A DNA stretch of 64,000 nt from Chimonanthus salicifolius (taxonomy: Eukaryota > Streptophyta > Magnoliopsida > Laurales > Calycanthaceae): contig CM023536.1 in assembly GCA_013350335.1 (NCBI GenBank), forward strand, positions 45,144,314-45,208,313, read 5' to 3'. Under the pieces are notes generated by a model that was given only the letters and a program-made list of their open reading frames with translations, ran no database searches and was not told where the DNA came from. Position 1 is the stretch's first letter; each line of letters opens with the position of its first letter. Shown here piece after piece: positions 1 through 10,873 of the stretch. The translations under genes were made by a program, and so were the position numbers.

Positions 1-1436
1 CACATATCCTCACATCTATTTCCATAGGTATGATATAAATAATTCCAGTAGTGTTGATCGGACTGGAGCACTACTCTTTCAGCTGCCTACGTACCACGTG
101 GTAGATCAGATCAACCGTAGTTCATTTCATTTTCCATTTTAGGGTTGACTTTGGGGAGTAGTCCTCTCCTTGCCCTGGGGGACTTACACATGGTTCATCT
201 TATCATTAGCAATTCACCCCCATGCAAGCTCTATTGTGCGAACCCATCTCCGATACGGAACAATTCAACGTCATGGGTCAGGTGGTAATTGCCCCACTTC
301 GCCCCTACTAATCAAGTCCAAACCCAATCATCATATCAATCTCCAAAACATGAGAATTCTACTCAATGTATACATTCCACATTATACTCACAAGCATGGA
401 ATTCAATTAAGATATTACATTTCTATGAATTCATCAAACATAATATAATATACATTCAACTACGTTTTTTATACGTTATAACTTCAAGAATTCTCGATTC
501 ATAGCAAGCACCCAAACATATAGAGAACTTAGGCAACACATATGCATGTATTCCATAATAACATTCAAGCATGGTTTATCATACAATTCAATATGCTTAG
601 AAATTCATCAATTGAATGGGGTTTCACATACATCATCTACCATTATTGCCATAAATTCTATTGGTACATAAACACATCATTCAAACTATTTCCTAGCTTA
701 ATTTCATAATTAGATGAAAATCTCTAATTTTCACCATGTCTCAAACCCTTTCCAAAGCTATTTAACACGATTGGCACTAAACCCCTAAGATTTTGGAGGG
801 TTGGACTTCAATTCCAATATGGGATGGGGAAAGACCCACCTTTCCCCCAGAATTCTAAGTCCATGCCCCTTCTTGAGAGCATTTCAATTTAATTACTCTC
901 AATCCCCAAGATTTGAGAGAGTCGTTTCCATCTCCTTCATAGGTTGGGGCAATTTATCATCTTTCCCCAACTTCTAACCAAGTTTTAAGAAGTAGGAATC
1001 CTTATTTGATTCTCACTCTATCTCAAAAGGTCACTTCCTATAGAATTACTTGGTGTATGTAGATAGAAAGGTTAGAACATGTCCTGAAAATTAGTCGGAT
1101 GCTCTAAAATACCTCGCTTGAACACCTTGGTCATAAAAAAATTCTATTTGAATTATATTAGATTAAGTTTAGATTAAATTAAATTAAATTTGAATTATAT
1201 TGAGTCACACGTCATCTCAAGTGTCAAGAGTTGTTTGGATTTGAGTCAGATGAAGGGCTTATTCACACGGAGGTTGATTACTGATAGAGTTAAAAAGAAA
1301 AAGTAGAAGGATGCTAATTTTATACATTTTTATAGAATATGAGTTATTTATAAATATGTAAAATTGATTTTAATATATTTATAAATATACATTAAAAATG
1401 ATTTTTATAATAATCCTGAAATTTTTAAGAGACTAA
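1..1436. other. AT-rich intergenic DNA
   Basis: No coding pattern, RNA gene or element with recognisable ends was found. Short open frames here (for example 170-448) have no family resemblance and read as low-complexity translation. Confidence 0.6.
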
Positions 1437-1596
1437 GAATTTTTTTTGAATTTGTATGTGGGAAACTGCAGGAAACCTAGCGTAATATTCTCACGGATGA
1501 TCTCACTATCTCTAGCGCACATCAATGTTAAACTATAGGAGCTCGAACTTCTAACCTTTCACTTTCTAAAATGAAATACACCAGTTAAATTACCAT
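1437..1596 (-). mobile_element. tRNA-derived SINE copy
   Basis: Read on the minus strand, this has a pol III A-box-like start (TAATTTAACTGG, near 1585-1596), a B-box-like GAAGTTCGAGC (1541-1553), and a 3' tail resembling GTTTCCCACATACAAATTC then an A run at about 1437-1460. The same tail (TTTCCCACATGTAAATTA) ends the better preserved copy split at 51977/61026, so it is the same family. No clear target duplication was found. Confidence 0.5.
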
Positions 1597-2263
1597 GTTG
1601 AAGGTAAAATAATCCAGTACTCGATTTTCTGTCAAAGATAACACAGGTGAGAGGCCTTTGAAGGTACAACCCTGAAAACATATTTTTCTCACCGAATCAC
1701 GCAGACCAAACACGGCTTGCGAACATCGCACGTGCCTGATATGTCTTTTTAGTTTTTATCGCATGAAGACAAAGAAATGAGAAGCAAAGTCATTTTCGAA
1801 GCTTCTGTCCAAAGCAGGGGTATTATGGGGATTAGGAACACTTGACAGGAGTTTATACCAGCGAAGCCACGTGCGAATGTGAGGGAAGGGCAGAGAATTT
1901 GTACTTTGTACAGGTCGATATGGCGCTGGAAACTCTTGGGACCCACTGAAATTGGACAGCCTGAATGGGGCTACTGCCAGCTGCCACCTTCAGCTCCTCC
2001 AAGATTTGCACCATCGTTTTTCTCACTAATTACAAAAATACCTTAGGTGGCATACCATAATATAATGACAAAAGTACCCTCAACTCACAATTACCATTCT
2101 ATATTTATAAAATTCATAATTTTTGTATAGTTTTTCAATTTTATTTTAATGACGTAGAACGGGAACTTCAAGCACAGGTTTACTAAATTTTCCTTCAGAT
2201 GACGTTCCACACCTCTATAGGATAGTCATTGGATTACTTCATGGGGACTCAAACTTGCATTAT

Positions 2264-2272
2264 CCCATTTTC
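2264..2272 (+). repeat. 9-bp target site duplication, left copy (CCCATTTTC)
   Basis: CCCATTTTC directly precedes the foldback element and recurs exactly at 3738-3746. A 9-bp duplication is the signature of Mutator-superfamily transposition. Confidence 0.85.
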
Positions 2273-3737
2273 GGGAGTACTTACACACACCTGGAAATCT
2301 GCCTCTATACATCCGAAATCGGATTTTCAGGTGAAATTACGATTTTACGCCCATGTTTCCATTCATTCGAGTGAATGCCCAGTTCATTTTGGCATTCATT
2401 CGAATGAATCATTCATTCGAATAAATCCTCAAGTGTATTTTCAATTCATTCGAATGAATGGGCTGAAAAGTAACACGGAATACTGCTCAGCCCCATTCAT
2501 TCGGATGAATGGATGATTCATTCGAATGAATAGTAAAAAAATGGCCACCCGTCCTTCCATTCATTCGAATGAGCGAAGAGCGGAAAGTTGATTCGTTCCA
2601 TTGATTCCTTCATTCGAATGATTCGAATGAACCTTCACTTCAGATTACATAATATTTTTTTAAAAAAAATTTTAAACTTATTTTTTAAGCATTGTGTATT
2701 TCTAAAATTTTTCAAATTGAATATCCAGACTAATTACAATAATCTGATCAAAATATTTTAAGACTTCAAGGTCTTTTGACACTCCTAAATATTTAAAACA
2801 CAGTATTTTACAAATAAAGGTATCCCTATGGTGTGCCAAAAATACATTTAAGAGTGTCAAAAGACCTTAAAGTCTTAAAGTATTTTATCAGGTTATCGCA
2901 ATTAGTTCGGATATTCAAGTTGAGAAATTGTGGAAATACACAGTGCTTAAAAAACAACTTTAAAGTTTTAAAGGAGATTTTATTATTTAATATATTATGC
3001 ACATTGTTTTTTAAGCATTGTGTATTTCCAAAATTTCTCAAATTGAATATCCGGACTAATTACGATAACCTGATAAAAATACTTTAAGACTTTAAGGTCT
3101 TTTGATACTCTTAAATGTATTTTTGGCACACCCTAGGGATACCCTTATTTGTAAAACACTGTGTTTTAAATATTTAGGAGTGTCAAAAGACCTTGAAGTC
3201 TTAAAGTATTTTGATCAGATTATCGTAATTAGTTTGGATATTCAATTTGAAAAATTTTAGAAATACACAATGCTTAAAAATAAGTTAAATTTTTTTTTTT
3301 TAAAAAAATATTATGTAATCTGAACTGAAGGTTCATTCGAATCATTCGAATGAATCGAATGAAGGAATCAACGGAACGAATCAACGTTCCGCTCTCCGCT
3401 CATTCGAATGAACGATTCATTCGAATGAATGATCGTTTCATTCGAATGAATGGAAGGACGGGTGGGCATTTCTTTACTATTCATTCGAATGAATCATCCA
3501 TTCATTCGAATGAATGGGGCTGAGCAGTATTCCGTGTTACTGTTCAGCCCATTCATTCGAATGAATTGAAAATACACTTGAGGATTCATTGGAATGAATG
3601 ATTCATTCGAATGAATGTCAAAATGAACTGGGCATTCATTCGAATGAATGGAAACATGGGGGTAAAATCGTAATTTCACCCGAAAATCCGATTTTGGGTG
3701 TGTAGAGGCAAATTTTCCGGGTGTGTGTAAGTGCTCT
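2273..3737. mobile_element. Foldback (fully palindromic) Mutator-like non-autonomous element
   Basis: The two halves are near-perfect inverted copies around a short loop at about 2959-3000, giving arms of roughly 700 bp. The ends read inward as GGGAGTACTTACACACACC (left) and AGAGCACTTACACACACCC (right). The outer ~300 bp of each arm holds arrays of the 16-bp palindrome ATTCATTCGAATGAAT and variants. The inner part is AT-rich and has a second level of inverted repetition (blocks containing GTGTCAAAAGACCTT and its complement). Exact 9-bp flanking duplications (2264-2272 and 3738-3746) mark it as a Mutator-type insertion. It encodes no transposase. Its ends match those of the 9.3-kb element at 41706-51011, so it is probably mobilised by that family. 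The antiparallel open frames inside are translations of the palindromes, not genes. Confidence 0.85.
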
Positions 3738-3746
3738 CCCATTTTC
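3738..3746 (+). repeat. 9-bp target site duplication, right copy (CCCATTTTC)
   Basis: Exact repeat of 2264-2272 immediately after the foldback element. Confidence 0.85.
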
Positions 3747-4104
3747 TGAGGCAAAATGTTACTAGGATATGGGGTTGGGTCTCTTTTAAAGGTATTTTTA
3801 ATATTATATTTTTTTTATAAAAATAAATTTATTGAATTTCAGAAGATGTGATTTTTAAAGGTTTAAAAATCAACAGTAGACATTGAACAATTTTAAGTGG
3901 ATTTCAATCAATCGGTGAGATTAACTCACAATAAATTCAAATTAGATAGAAATACAATTCAAATGTTAAAAGATAATGTATGAGAAGAGTCTATAGTATT
4001 GGACATATCTTATATTTTGCATTTTCAATTATGTACGGTAAAAACTCTATAAAGTAATATGGTTGGGACTAGGTGTAAATATTACATTAGACAGATTATT
4101 TATT
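3747..4104. other. AT-rich intergenic DNA
   Basis: Nothing recognisable; spacer between the foldback element and the LINE 3' end. Confidence 0.5.
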
Positions 4105-4707
4105 TTTTTGAGCAGTAAAGAGAAGATTTTCATTGAAAAGAAAACAAAAGGAAATTACAAGGTCTAAAAGGCTTAGACCCAACAAAAACAATAAGAAGCT
4201 AGAAAGCGTAAAAGAACAATAAACATTATTCTCCTTGAAGCCAGAATGTGCCTCGATTTGAACCATCCACTCCATTTTTCGCAAAGAAATCGGCCAAACC
4301 GTTAGCCGTGCGACTAATATGAACAAATGACACCTCAAGGCCCGAGACCAAATTCTTTATCTTCATAACCAAGAGAGTTAACCTCCAAAGGGGTCGCTTC
4401 AAACCTCCGGCCCATTTGACAGCATTGGAAGAATCACTCTCAATCACCAATTTCCTCTCACCCATAAGACCGGCTCCTAGGGTCAAGGCTCTCCTAATGC
4501 TGAGAAGTTCAGCCTCGTTTGATTCCATTATCCCCACAGACTCAGTGAAAATCACGCTAATTGATCCCATATGATCTCTTAGAAGACCCCCAATCCCAGC
4601 AAGTCCCAGCTTACCCCTAGAAGCTCCATCCAAATTAAATTTCAATGTACCACTTGGCGGAGGGGCCCAATCCAGTTTTTTCTTTCTACCCCTGGGACTA
4701 GACATCA
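4105..4707 (-). pseudogene. LINE (L1-type) 3' remnant with RNase H domain
   Basis: The minus-strand frame running from about 4707 to 4226 encodes a plant LINE C-terminal RNase H domain (RVT_3 type). Visible landmarks are FNLDGASRG with AGIGGLLRD (first Asp), ESNEAELLSIRRAL (Glu), IESDSSNAVKW (second Asp) and VHISRTANGLADFFAK (the H-x-x-R-x-x-N-x-x-AD block). Downstream on the same strand is a typical LINE 3' end: a T-rich stretch with TTTTCAATGAAAATCTTCTC, then an A-rich tail at about 4105-4115. RNase H normally acts with the reverse transcriptase to process RNA in RNA/DNA hybrids. Everything upstream (endonuclease, reverse transcriptase) is missing: the frame runs straight into the LTR-like block at 4708, and no reverse transcriptase appears beyond 8036. 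It is therefore a truncated fossil. Codons upstream of 4707 in the same open frame are LTR sequence and not part of the LINE. Confidence 0.8.
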
Positions 4708-6404
4708 TGTCACGCCCCGACCCGACCGGTGGGCCCGGAATGTGACTGATTTTTTTTTTAAAGATAAATTGAACCACAAGCATTCTTACTGGACCGGATC
4801 AACAGTTAGGCCCAGCGGTTACACATTAGCCCATTATGTGGACTCAAACATGTACTATATGCTTCCCCCATAAAATAGACATAGAAAATACAAACATCAA
4901 TACATAATTCCAAACATTGAATCATTATTCAAAACATTAACATATAGAATCCAACCATTGATTCATCATTTACAAAATTACATCAGAATAGCTACAGAAA
5001 CGCAGCAGTCCTAGTTCAACACATTAACACACGCCAAGTACCACACTCGGTACTTTACAAAGGAAAATGGTTCCGAAAATCAGAAAGTACAAATACAAGG
5101 GTATTCCCCTCAGTGGGAATCCCAAAGCAACGCCGCAGCTTATCCACTCTAAGCTTCAAACGGAGGGTCCTCCTCCTCGGGTTCATCTCCTGAAAGGTGA
5201 GTGGGGTGAGCTAACTAGCCCAGTGAAAGAAATATAACAATGCAGTTAAGTAAACAACAGGTGAGTATATAATCAACAGTTGTAATATAACATCTCATGC
5301 TTGATAATAGAATCACAATATCAAGTAAAGTCTCATCATCATTTTCATCCTTTCATCATCTTTCCATTACTGCTGTCATCCACCGTAACCTCTTGGCACC
5401 ATATTGACAATAATAGTATTAAGTCCCGACACGGTCAAAATACATCCTTACAAGTATATCTCCGGCTCTTAAACTTAGCCGGTACTGACACTCTCAAGTC
5501 AACAACTGACGCCGACAGTCCACCCATGGTCCAGTAGACATAAACCATCTCATATGGCTGATATTGATTCAATAGTTCAGGCACGTGGAAGCAGTTTTAC
5601 AAACTCATATAATCAACATCATATCATTCTCAATCATCATTAGCACTCTTACCATAGTGCAACAAGTCTAGACCAGCATCATGAGCACTCTTACCATAGT
5701 GCGTCACATTTAGGCACATGAGTGGGTTCATCAAATCTGAAACCACTCATTGTTCAATATCCATATCCAGTAACCGAACTTGTTTACATTTAAACTGCAA
5801 ATTTAAGTTCCCTCACCGTTCTGTGTGATTTACGCGGTCTCTGTTCAAACAACACACAAGTGCACAATCAATAAACATAACAGGTACGTATATATACGTA
5901 GTATTTGGAAATCATACATTTTCCCACAAAATATCCAGGGTTCATGGAATTAAGTCTCTTACTTGGTTTCTATCCTTTTTAAATCATCTACAAGATAATA
6001 ATATAATAAAAAGGAGCTCAGTCCAAACTCATATTGTCTTCTGGGCATTGACCAAATTGACTTATTGAGTTAGGTCTAAATCCTCGGGTCACTTCTCGGT
6101 TGTCTTCTGGATAGGACCAGAGCTGACATTTTGAGTAGGTATCGAGGTCACTCAGTGCCCGACTATAGTGTCGTCCTGAAAGTGAATCACTCAGTTCCCG
6201 ACCAATAGGGTCAGCCTGAAAGCGTATACAATAGTATTTACACTATAAATAATAAGAGAAAAGGGTTAGTACATTTTTAATTAACAAAATGGGGTATAAA
6301 TCATCACAAATAATCATACACATTACATAATAATCAAGATTAGACAAAAACAGTAATCAAACACTATTTTATCATTTAAAAATGGGTTCCTTGGAACTGG
6401 GCAC

Positions 6405-6720
6405 AGTGGCTTTGGATCATCCGAACCACACTAAACTAAGTCACTGGCCTCGGAACATGGGCCTGACTTCGGATCGTCCGAAGACTGGGTCTCGGACCTT
6501 CCGAAGTCCATCCGAACCGAAAAAACAGATAAAATAGTCTCGGTGGGTTTGCAAAGCTCGGAACGTCCGAAGATCTGGGTTCGGTCCTTCCGAGCTTGGC
6601 TCGGTGCGTCCGAAGGGTCAGGCTCGCCTCGGGCGTAACTGGGCTTCGGGTGAAGCTCGGAACGTCCCGGGTCACGGCTCGGACCGTCCGAAGATCGGCT
6701 CTCGAACCTTCTGAGAGCCG
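6405..6720. repeat. Array of near-palindromic TCGGANCGTCCGA motifs inside LTR copy A
   Basis: A GC-rich island repeats variants of TCGGATCGTCCGAAG / CTCGGAACGTCCGAAG about eight times, spaced 30-50 bp. The corresponding part of copy B (57240-57540) has the same motif. The role is unknown. Confidence 0.6.
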
Positions 6721-7200
6721 TCTTCCCCAACTGTCTGCACCAGCAGACAGTCACGGCGGAAATACAGTAAAATACGATTCAAAAAGGGAATGCTTCCCGG
6801 ATTTGGTTTTCACATCTATCTGGTCTGATGGACTCCTCTGGGAGTCCTCTTTCCATAGGGAAAGGTTTGGAGCCTTGAAGCTCACTGGGTCATCCGATCT
6901 TAAGGGTAAATCCTCACGGGTACATGAAACCCATGGTTTTCCTTAGATTTTAAAACTGGTTTTTCTCTATCAAAACAGGGTCAAAACTTGATTTTCTTGA
7001 TTCTAAACCGGTTAGAATTGAAAGAGGAATGCAATGGATACCTTCACTTCAGTTCTTGGGCTGAAATTCGGATTTTTTGAAAATCTTCCTAAGCTTCGGT
7101 TTGCAAAGCAAAGGCAACGGCAAGCGGTCTCGGTCGGGTTTAATAGAGACAGAGAAAAGAGAAGAATTCTGTGGGAGTTCAACCGATCGAAGAAGGCCTG

Positions 7201-7208
7201 AATTTATA
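7201..7208 (-). promoter_or_regulatory. TATA box of LTR copy A
   Basis: Minus strand TATAAATT in the context GCCTATAAATTC, about 830 bp into the LTR. Copy B has TATAAAA at the equivalent place (58051-58057), which supports an LTR promoter. Confidence 0.5.
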
Positions 7209-8036
7209 GGCTTCTTGGCCGGAAAATCGGCTGCATGCGATGGGACGGGACGACGGGAGATCTCATCATTGCCGGAGATCGGGCTGAGCAGCCAGTGCAT
7301 GCGCTGCATGCGGCTGATGCTGCTACAGTGCCGATTCAGGGTTTTGCAAATCAGCCCTCCAACAGTTTCCAAATTGCAGATAAGTCCCGGTTTTTAATAA
7401 AATCGATTTTAAAACTAAAAGTAATAATTTAAAAACTCAAAAACTTGATCCAACCTTACAGATGGGTTGGGTTTTGAAAACCTTGGTCACCATAAAAATT
7501 TCAGAAATTATCTCTTACTAAAAACCCTTGATTTAAATAAAAATCATATTTTACCCATAATTACTTAATTAAACAATTGTAAAAATAACCAATTTGCAAA
7601 TCTCATTTTGAAGTGAAATGAAATAACTAGACCATTCTTAAAATGGCCTAACATCAAATACCATTTTCAAAATTTATCTCCTTTCCGAAATTATTTAAAA
7701 TAATTGAAACTCCCTTTCGGGGTTTAGACGGGCGATATTTAAATGTCATTTTCTGAAAATAAATTTATTTTAAAAATCAGATATGTAAATCCTTCATTAA
7801 GGAGAATATTATCCACCAATAATATACACATATCAACAATATTTATAAAAATATACACAACAAGTGGTAAATTACCAAAATGCCCCTCCAGCTCGACGGC
7901 TGGATCTCTGAGCTCACGAGCTCGGATTGGGCCACACTTGAGCTTTCCTCAAAGCCTTGACCGAAATCCTCGAGATTAACCGGATAAACAGGGATTGTTA
8001 AGCTAAGCCACGCCTAATCTGGAGCAGGGTATTACA

Positions 8037-10400
8037 CTGTAACCTACCACGTAGCATTTATAAAAAAAAGTCCATAATATTATTTTATTTTCTCCAATTT
8101 CTACTTAGAAGTTTTAGTCTCATGGATCTTGTATACTCCAATTTCTAATTGGCTATTTCATAAAAAAATTAATTTTAATTGTCATCGTTACATTTAACAC
8201 AATTAAATATGTCAGCAAGCGATAGAAGTTTTAGAGTTCTCTGAAGAAGTTCACTTTAAAAAATCATTCAAATTTATCATATATTTATCTATAAATATCA
8301 ATCACCTTTAAAATCACGATAACATCTCGACAACTTTCTGATAAATTTTCAGGAAATTATTGATAACTTTCTTATTAATTTATTGATCTTAGTTGTGAAC
8401 TTGATTTACCATACGGCTTATTATAATGTATGTATTCTGCACATAAAATTTATTTAAAATTTTAATTGATTTGGTTGAATATATTTACAATATTACTTAA
8501 CACTATTTAATAAAAAGGCATAAATACATTGTATAAGTATCCACCGAGTTCACTGTGTGCTTTACAAAAGTAGCAAAAGCAAAATTTGCAAAAAGGTCTC
8601 ATAAAAATAGATCTTAAAAAATTATTTTATATAGTTGTTGTACAAGTTGCATGTTACCTTTTTGCAAAGTTGTTTATTAGGATCTGATTTTTCAAAATTC
8701 AAACTGCATGCAATTTCTTTCTTTTTTAAAAAATAAATAAATGAAAATGACATGATTTATACAAATCTCATTTTTCTTGCACAAATTGAAGTTATAAAAG
8801 ATGTAGATCTGAAAAATCAAAATTGAAATACTATCATTAATCGAATTTTAATCTTTTCACTTAAAGCAAAAAAATCAAGGATTGGAATAAAAGAAGAAGA
8901 AGAAAAAGAAAAAGAAATGAATAAAAAACATAATGATCATAGAAGAAAATGGAAGTACAAAAATGGCAAAAAAATATAAAACAAAGTAAGAAATAAGAGA
9001 AAAGTGCAAAATTAAAAAAGTAGCTTTTAACTAAAAAGATTTATCTACGTATGTATCTTTTTCTTTTTAATTTTTATTTTTCTTATTCAAATTAAATTGT
9101 ACAATTTGAAAATAAACTTGATTAGTTATATGTGGACCAAGTATTACTACTGTTTGATCTGAATAGTTAATATTAAATTTCAGGCAGTTATATATCATGA
9201 AATCTATATTTTCAATAATATTCATTAAAAATAATAGTAACTCATATTTTTCCACGTTACACCAGTTCTTTGTTGTATGTAACAGTGAAGAAGCACCATT
9301 CTCAGTTTTATTAATTTATTTTTAAACAACAAATAATTGATATATTTAAAATATCATGTAGAATTTAATTTTATATCAATTAGTTAAATATTAACGGCTA
9401 TATGAAACATCATTTCAAATCTAACCATTGAAATGACAGCAATTATTGAGAAATTAGACATTGAAGGAAGCATGGTGTGGCCCACCTTTTCAATCTTTTT
9501 GACCACCGAAACATGGGCTCACATTATTCTCTCTATGTGATTGGTAGTTCCATGTTTGGACCCTCCACAGTCCACATTGCCACGTCAATTCACTGCACCA
9601 CTTTTGGACCTCTACCTGTCTATCCAAAAATAAAACAAACCTGTTTAATATCTCTCTTTCAAAACTTTTTAAAAGGAAATTGATAATTTGAGTAGGGCTA
9701 CCATTCTTCCACGTGTATTTTGCATATCTTGAAATGAGTTCTACTGTGTTGTTCATTTTGTCTTTTGAATGCAACTAGTCGAAACCTTCGAATCGCCTCG
9801 CCGAAATCTTCGAATCACTTATATCAAATGTTTCGGCTAGTCAATTTGAAGAGTAAAATGGAAAATACAGTAAAATTCGTATCAAATTACACAAAATATC
9901 CGTGAGAGGATCGCTGTCCTTTGGGCAATAATTTTTTACTTTGATTCGTACATTTTTTATTGATTTATAAAAACTTGAGTTTGTTACATATAATTTAAAA
10001 AAAAGAAATTGATTTGACCCGACTTGACCCAACATAATTCAAGTTAGATTGGGTAGAGATGTACTGGACTCAAAACTCATTCAAATTGAATTAAAATCAC
10101 TAATTAATAGATTAATTACTTAATTTTTACTTATTAATTAATTTTAGTCTATACACCCATCTAAGTTAAATATCTTAGTTTATTATCTCAATTTTATTTA
10201 TATGCAAAGAAAGTTCTCTTTTCTTTTATATTTTATTCAAAATAATTATAAAATTAAATTATCTTAACCATCGGATCACTTTACAGTTCGTGTTTAAAAC
10301 AATACTTCAAACGGTCAAGTATAGATAGGAAGTATTGTCTTTGCAATATAATTAATTACGAATTACAATTGATCTGAACCGTTGAAGGCTCTTTTGGTCA
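8037..10400. other. AT-rich intergenic DNA upstream of the PCaP1-like gene
   Basis: Mostly low-complexity AT-rich sequence without coding signal. At 9780-9925 a degraded piece shares CTCGCCGAAATCTTCG-like blocks and a GAGGATCGCT end with the Mutator-type MITE at 28022-28370, so it may be a broken relative. An ABRE-like CCACGTGT lies near 9709-9716. Confidence 0.5.
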
Positions 10401-10412
10401 TGCGGAAAGCTC

Positions 10413-10418
10413 CACGTG
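10413..10418. promoter_or_regulatory. G-box CACGTG upstream of the PCaP1-like gene
   Basis: Perfect CACGTG in the context TCCACGTGCC, about 455 bp before the start codon. G-boxes/ABREs bind bZIP and bHLH factors and are common in ABA- and stress-responsive promoters, in keeping with the DREPP family name. Function here is inferred from the motif alone. Confidence 0.35.
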
Positions 10419-10873
10419 CCATCAAATTGATGATCAAGTATGTAAGAAGATCTCAAATGTAATGACAGTATCTGTTCCAGAAGATGCAAGTCACAGTAAA
10501 AGATTCATTTGGCATGAACGTAATTTGATGCAAAGCAATGGGCATTTCATAGTAGGTCCTTCTATATTCTCCTGCCAGCTTCAAATCCCTTACCTCAGTT
10601 CGGACGGAGTTCTTGTGGACTTGAAGATACAAAGATATCAACAACTACTACTCCGGAAGGAAAAAAAAAAAAAAAGAAGAAATCCTCCATCTCTTCTTTC
10701 CTTTTCTCGTATGCTCCTTTCTTATCTGCAACCTTTTGTTATTAATATTTTTTTTTGCTTATTTCGATTGCTTTTCCATGGAAATCCTTTTATCCAATTC
10801 CTTTTCCTGCTTTTTAGATGTTAGATATATGTCTGCCTTTTCCAATATATGTTTTTATGTTTTTTTTCCAGAG

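Larger units (their letters stand above)
4708..8036 (-). mobile_element. Long solo-LTR-like element, copy A
   Basis: The block begins TGTCACGCCCCGACCC and ends GCAGGGTATTACA. Read on the minus strand this is TGTAATACCC...GGGGCGTGACA, the TG...CA form of an LTR. It aligns along its length with copy B (54807-58831, minus its TRIM insertion): shared stretches include TACCACACTCGGTACTTTAC, TGAAAGGTGAGTGGGGTGAG and AGTCCCGACACGGTCAAAAT. A minus-strand TATA box lies at 7201-7208, giving a short U3 and a long R-U5. No gag-pol domain or PBS/PPT is inside, so it is a solo LTR or LTR fragment, probably of a gypsy-type element. Unlike copy B, the 5-bp flanks do not match (CATCA left, CTGTA right), so the locus has rearranged since insertion. 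Codon-like open frames inside are not conserved with any family I recognise. Confidence 0.75.

Noticed and set aside
2229..2516. 95-codon plus-strand frame, with a near-identical frame at 3494-3754 on the minus strand
   Set aside because: Both are translations of the two arms of the foldback element; the Ser-Asn-Glu repeats just encode the 16-bp palindrome.
4708..4783. N-terminal extension of the LINE RNase H frame (about 25 codons)
   Set aside because: These codons lie in the terminus of LTR copy A; the open frame crosses the junction by chance.
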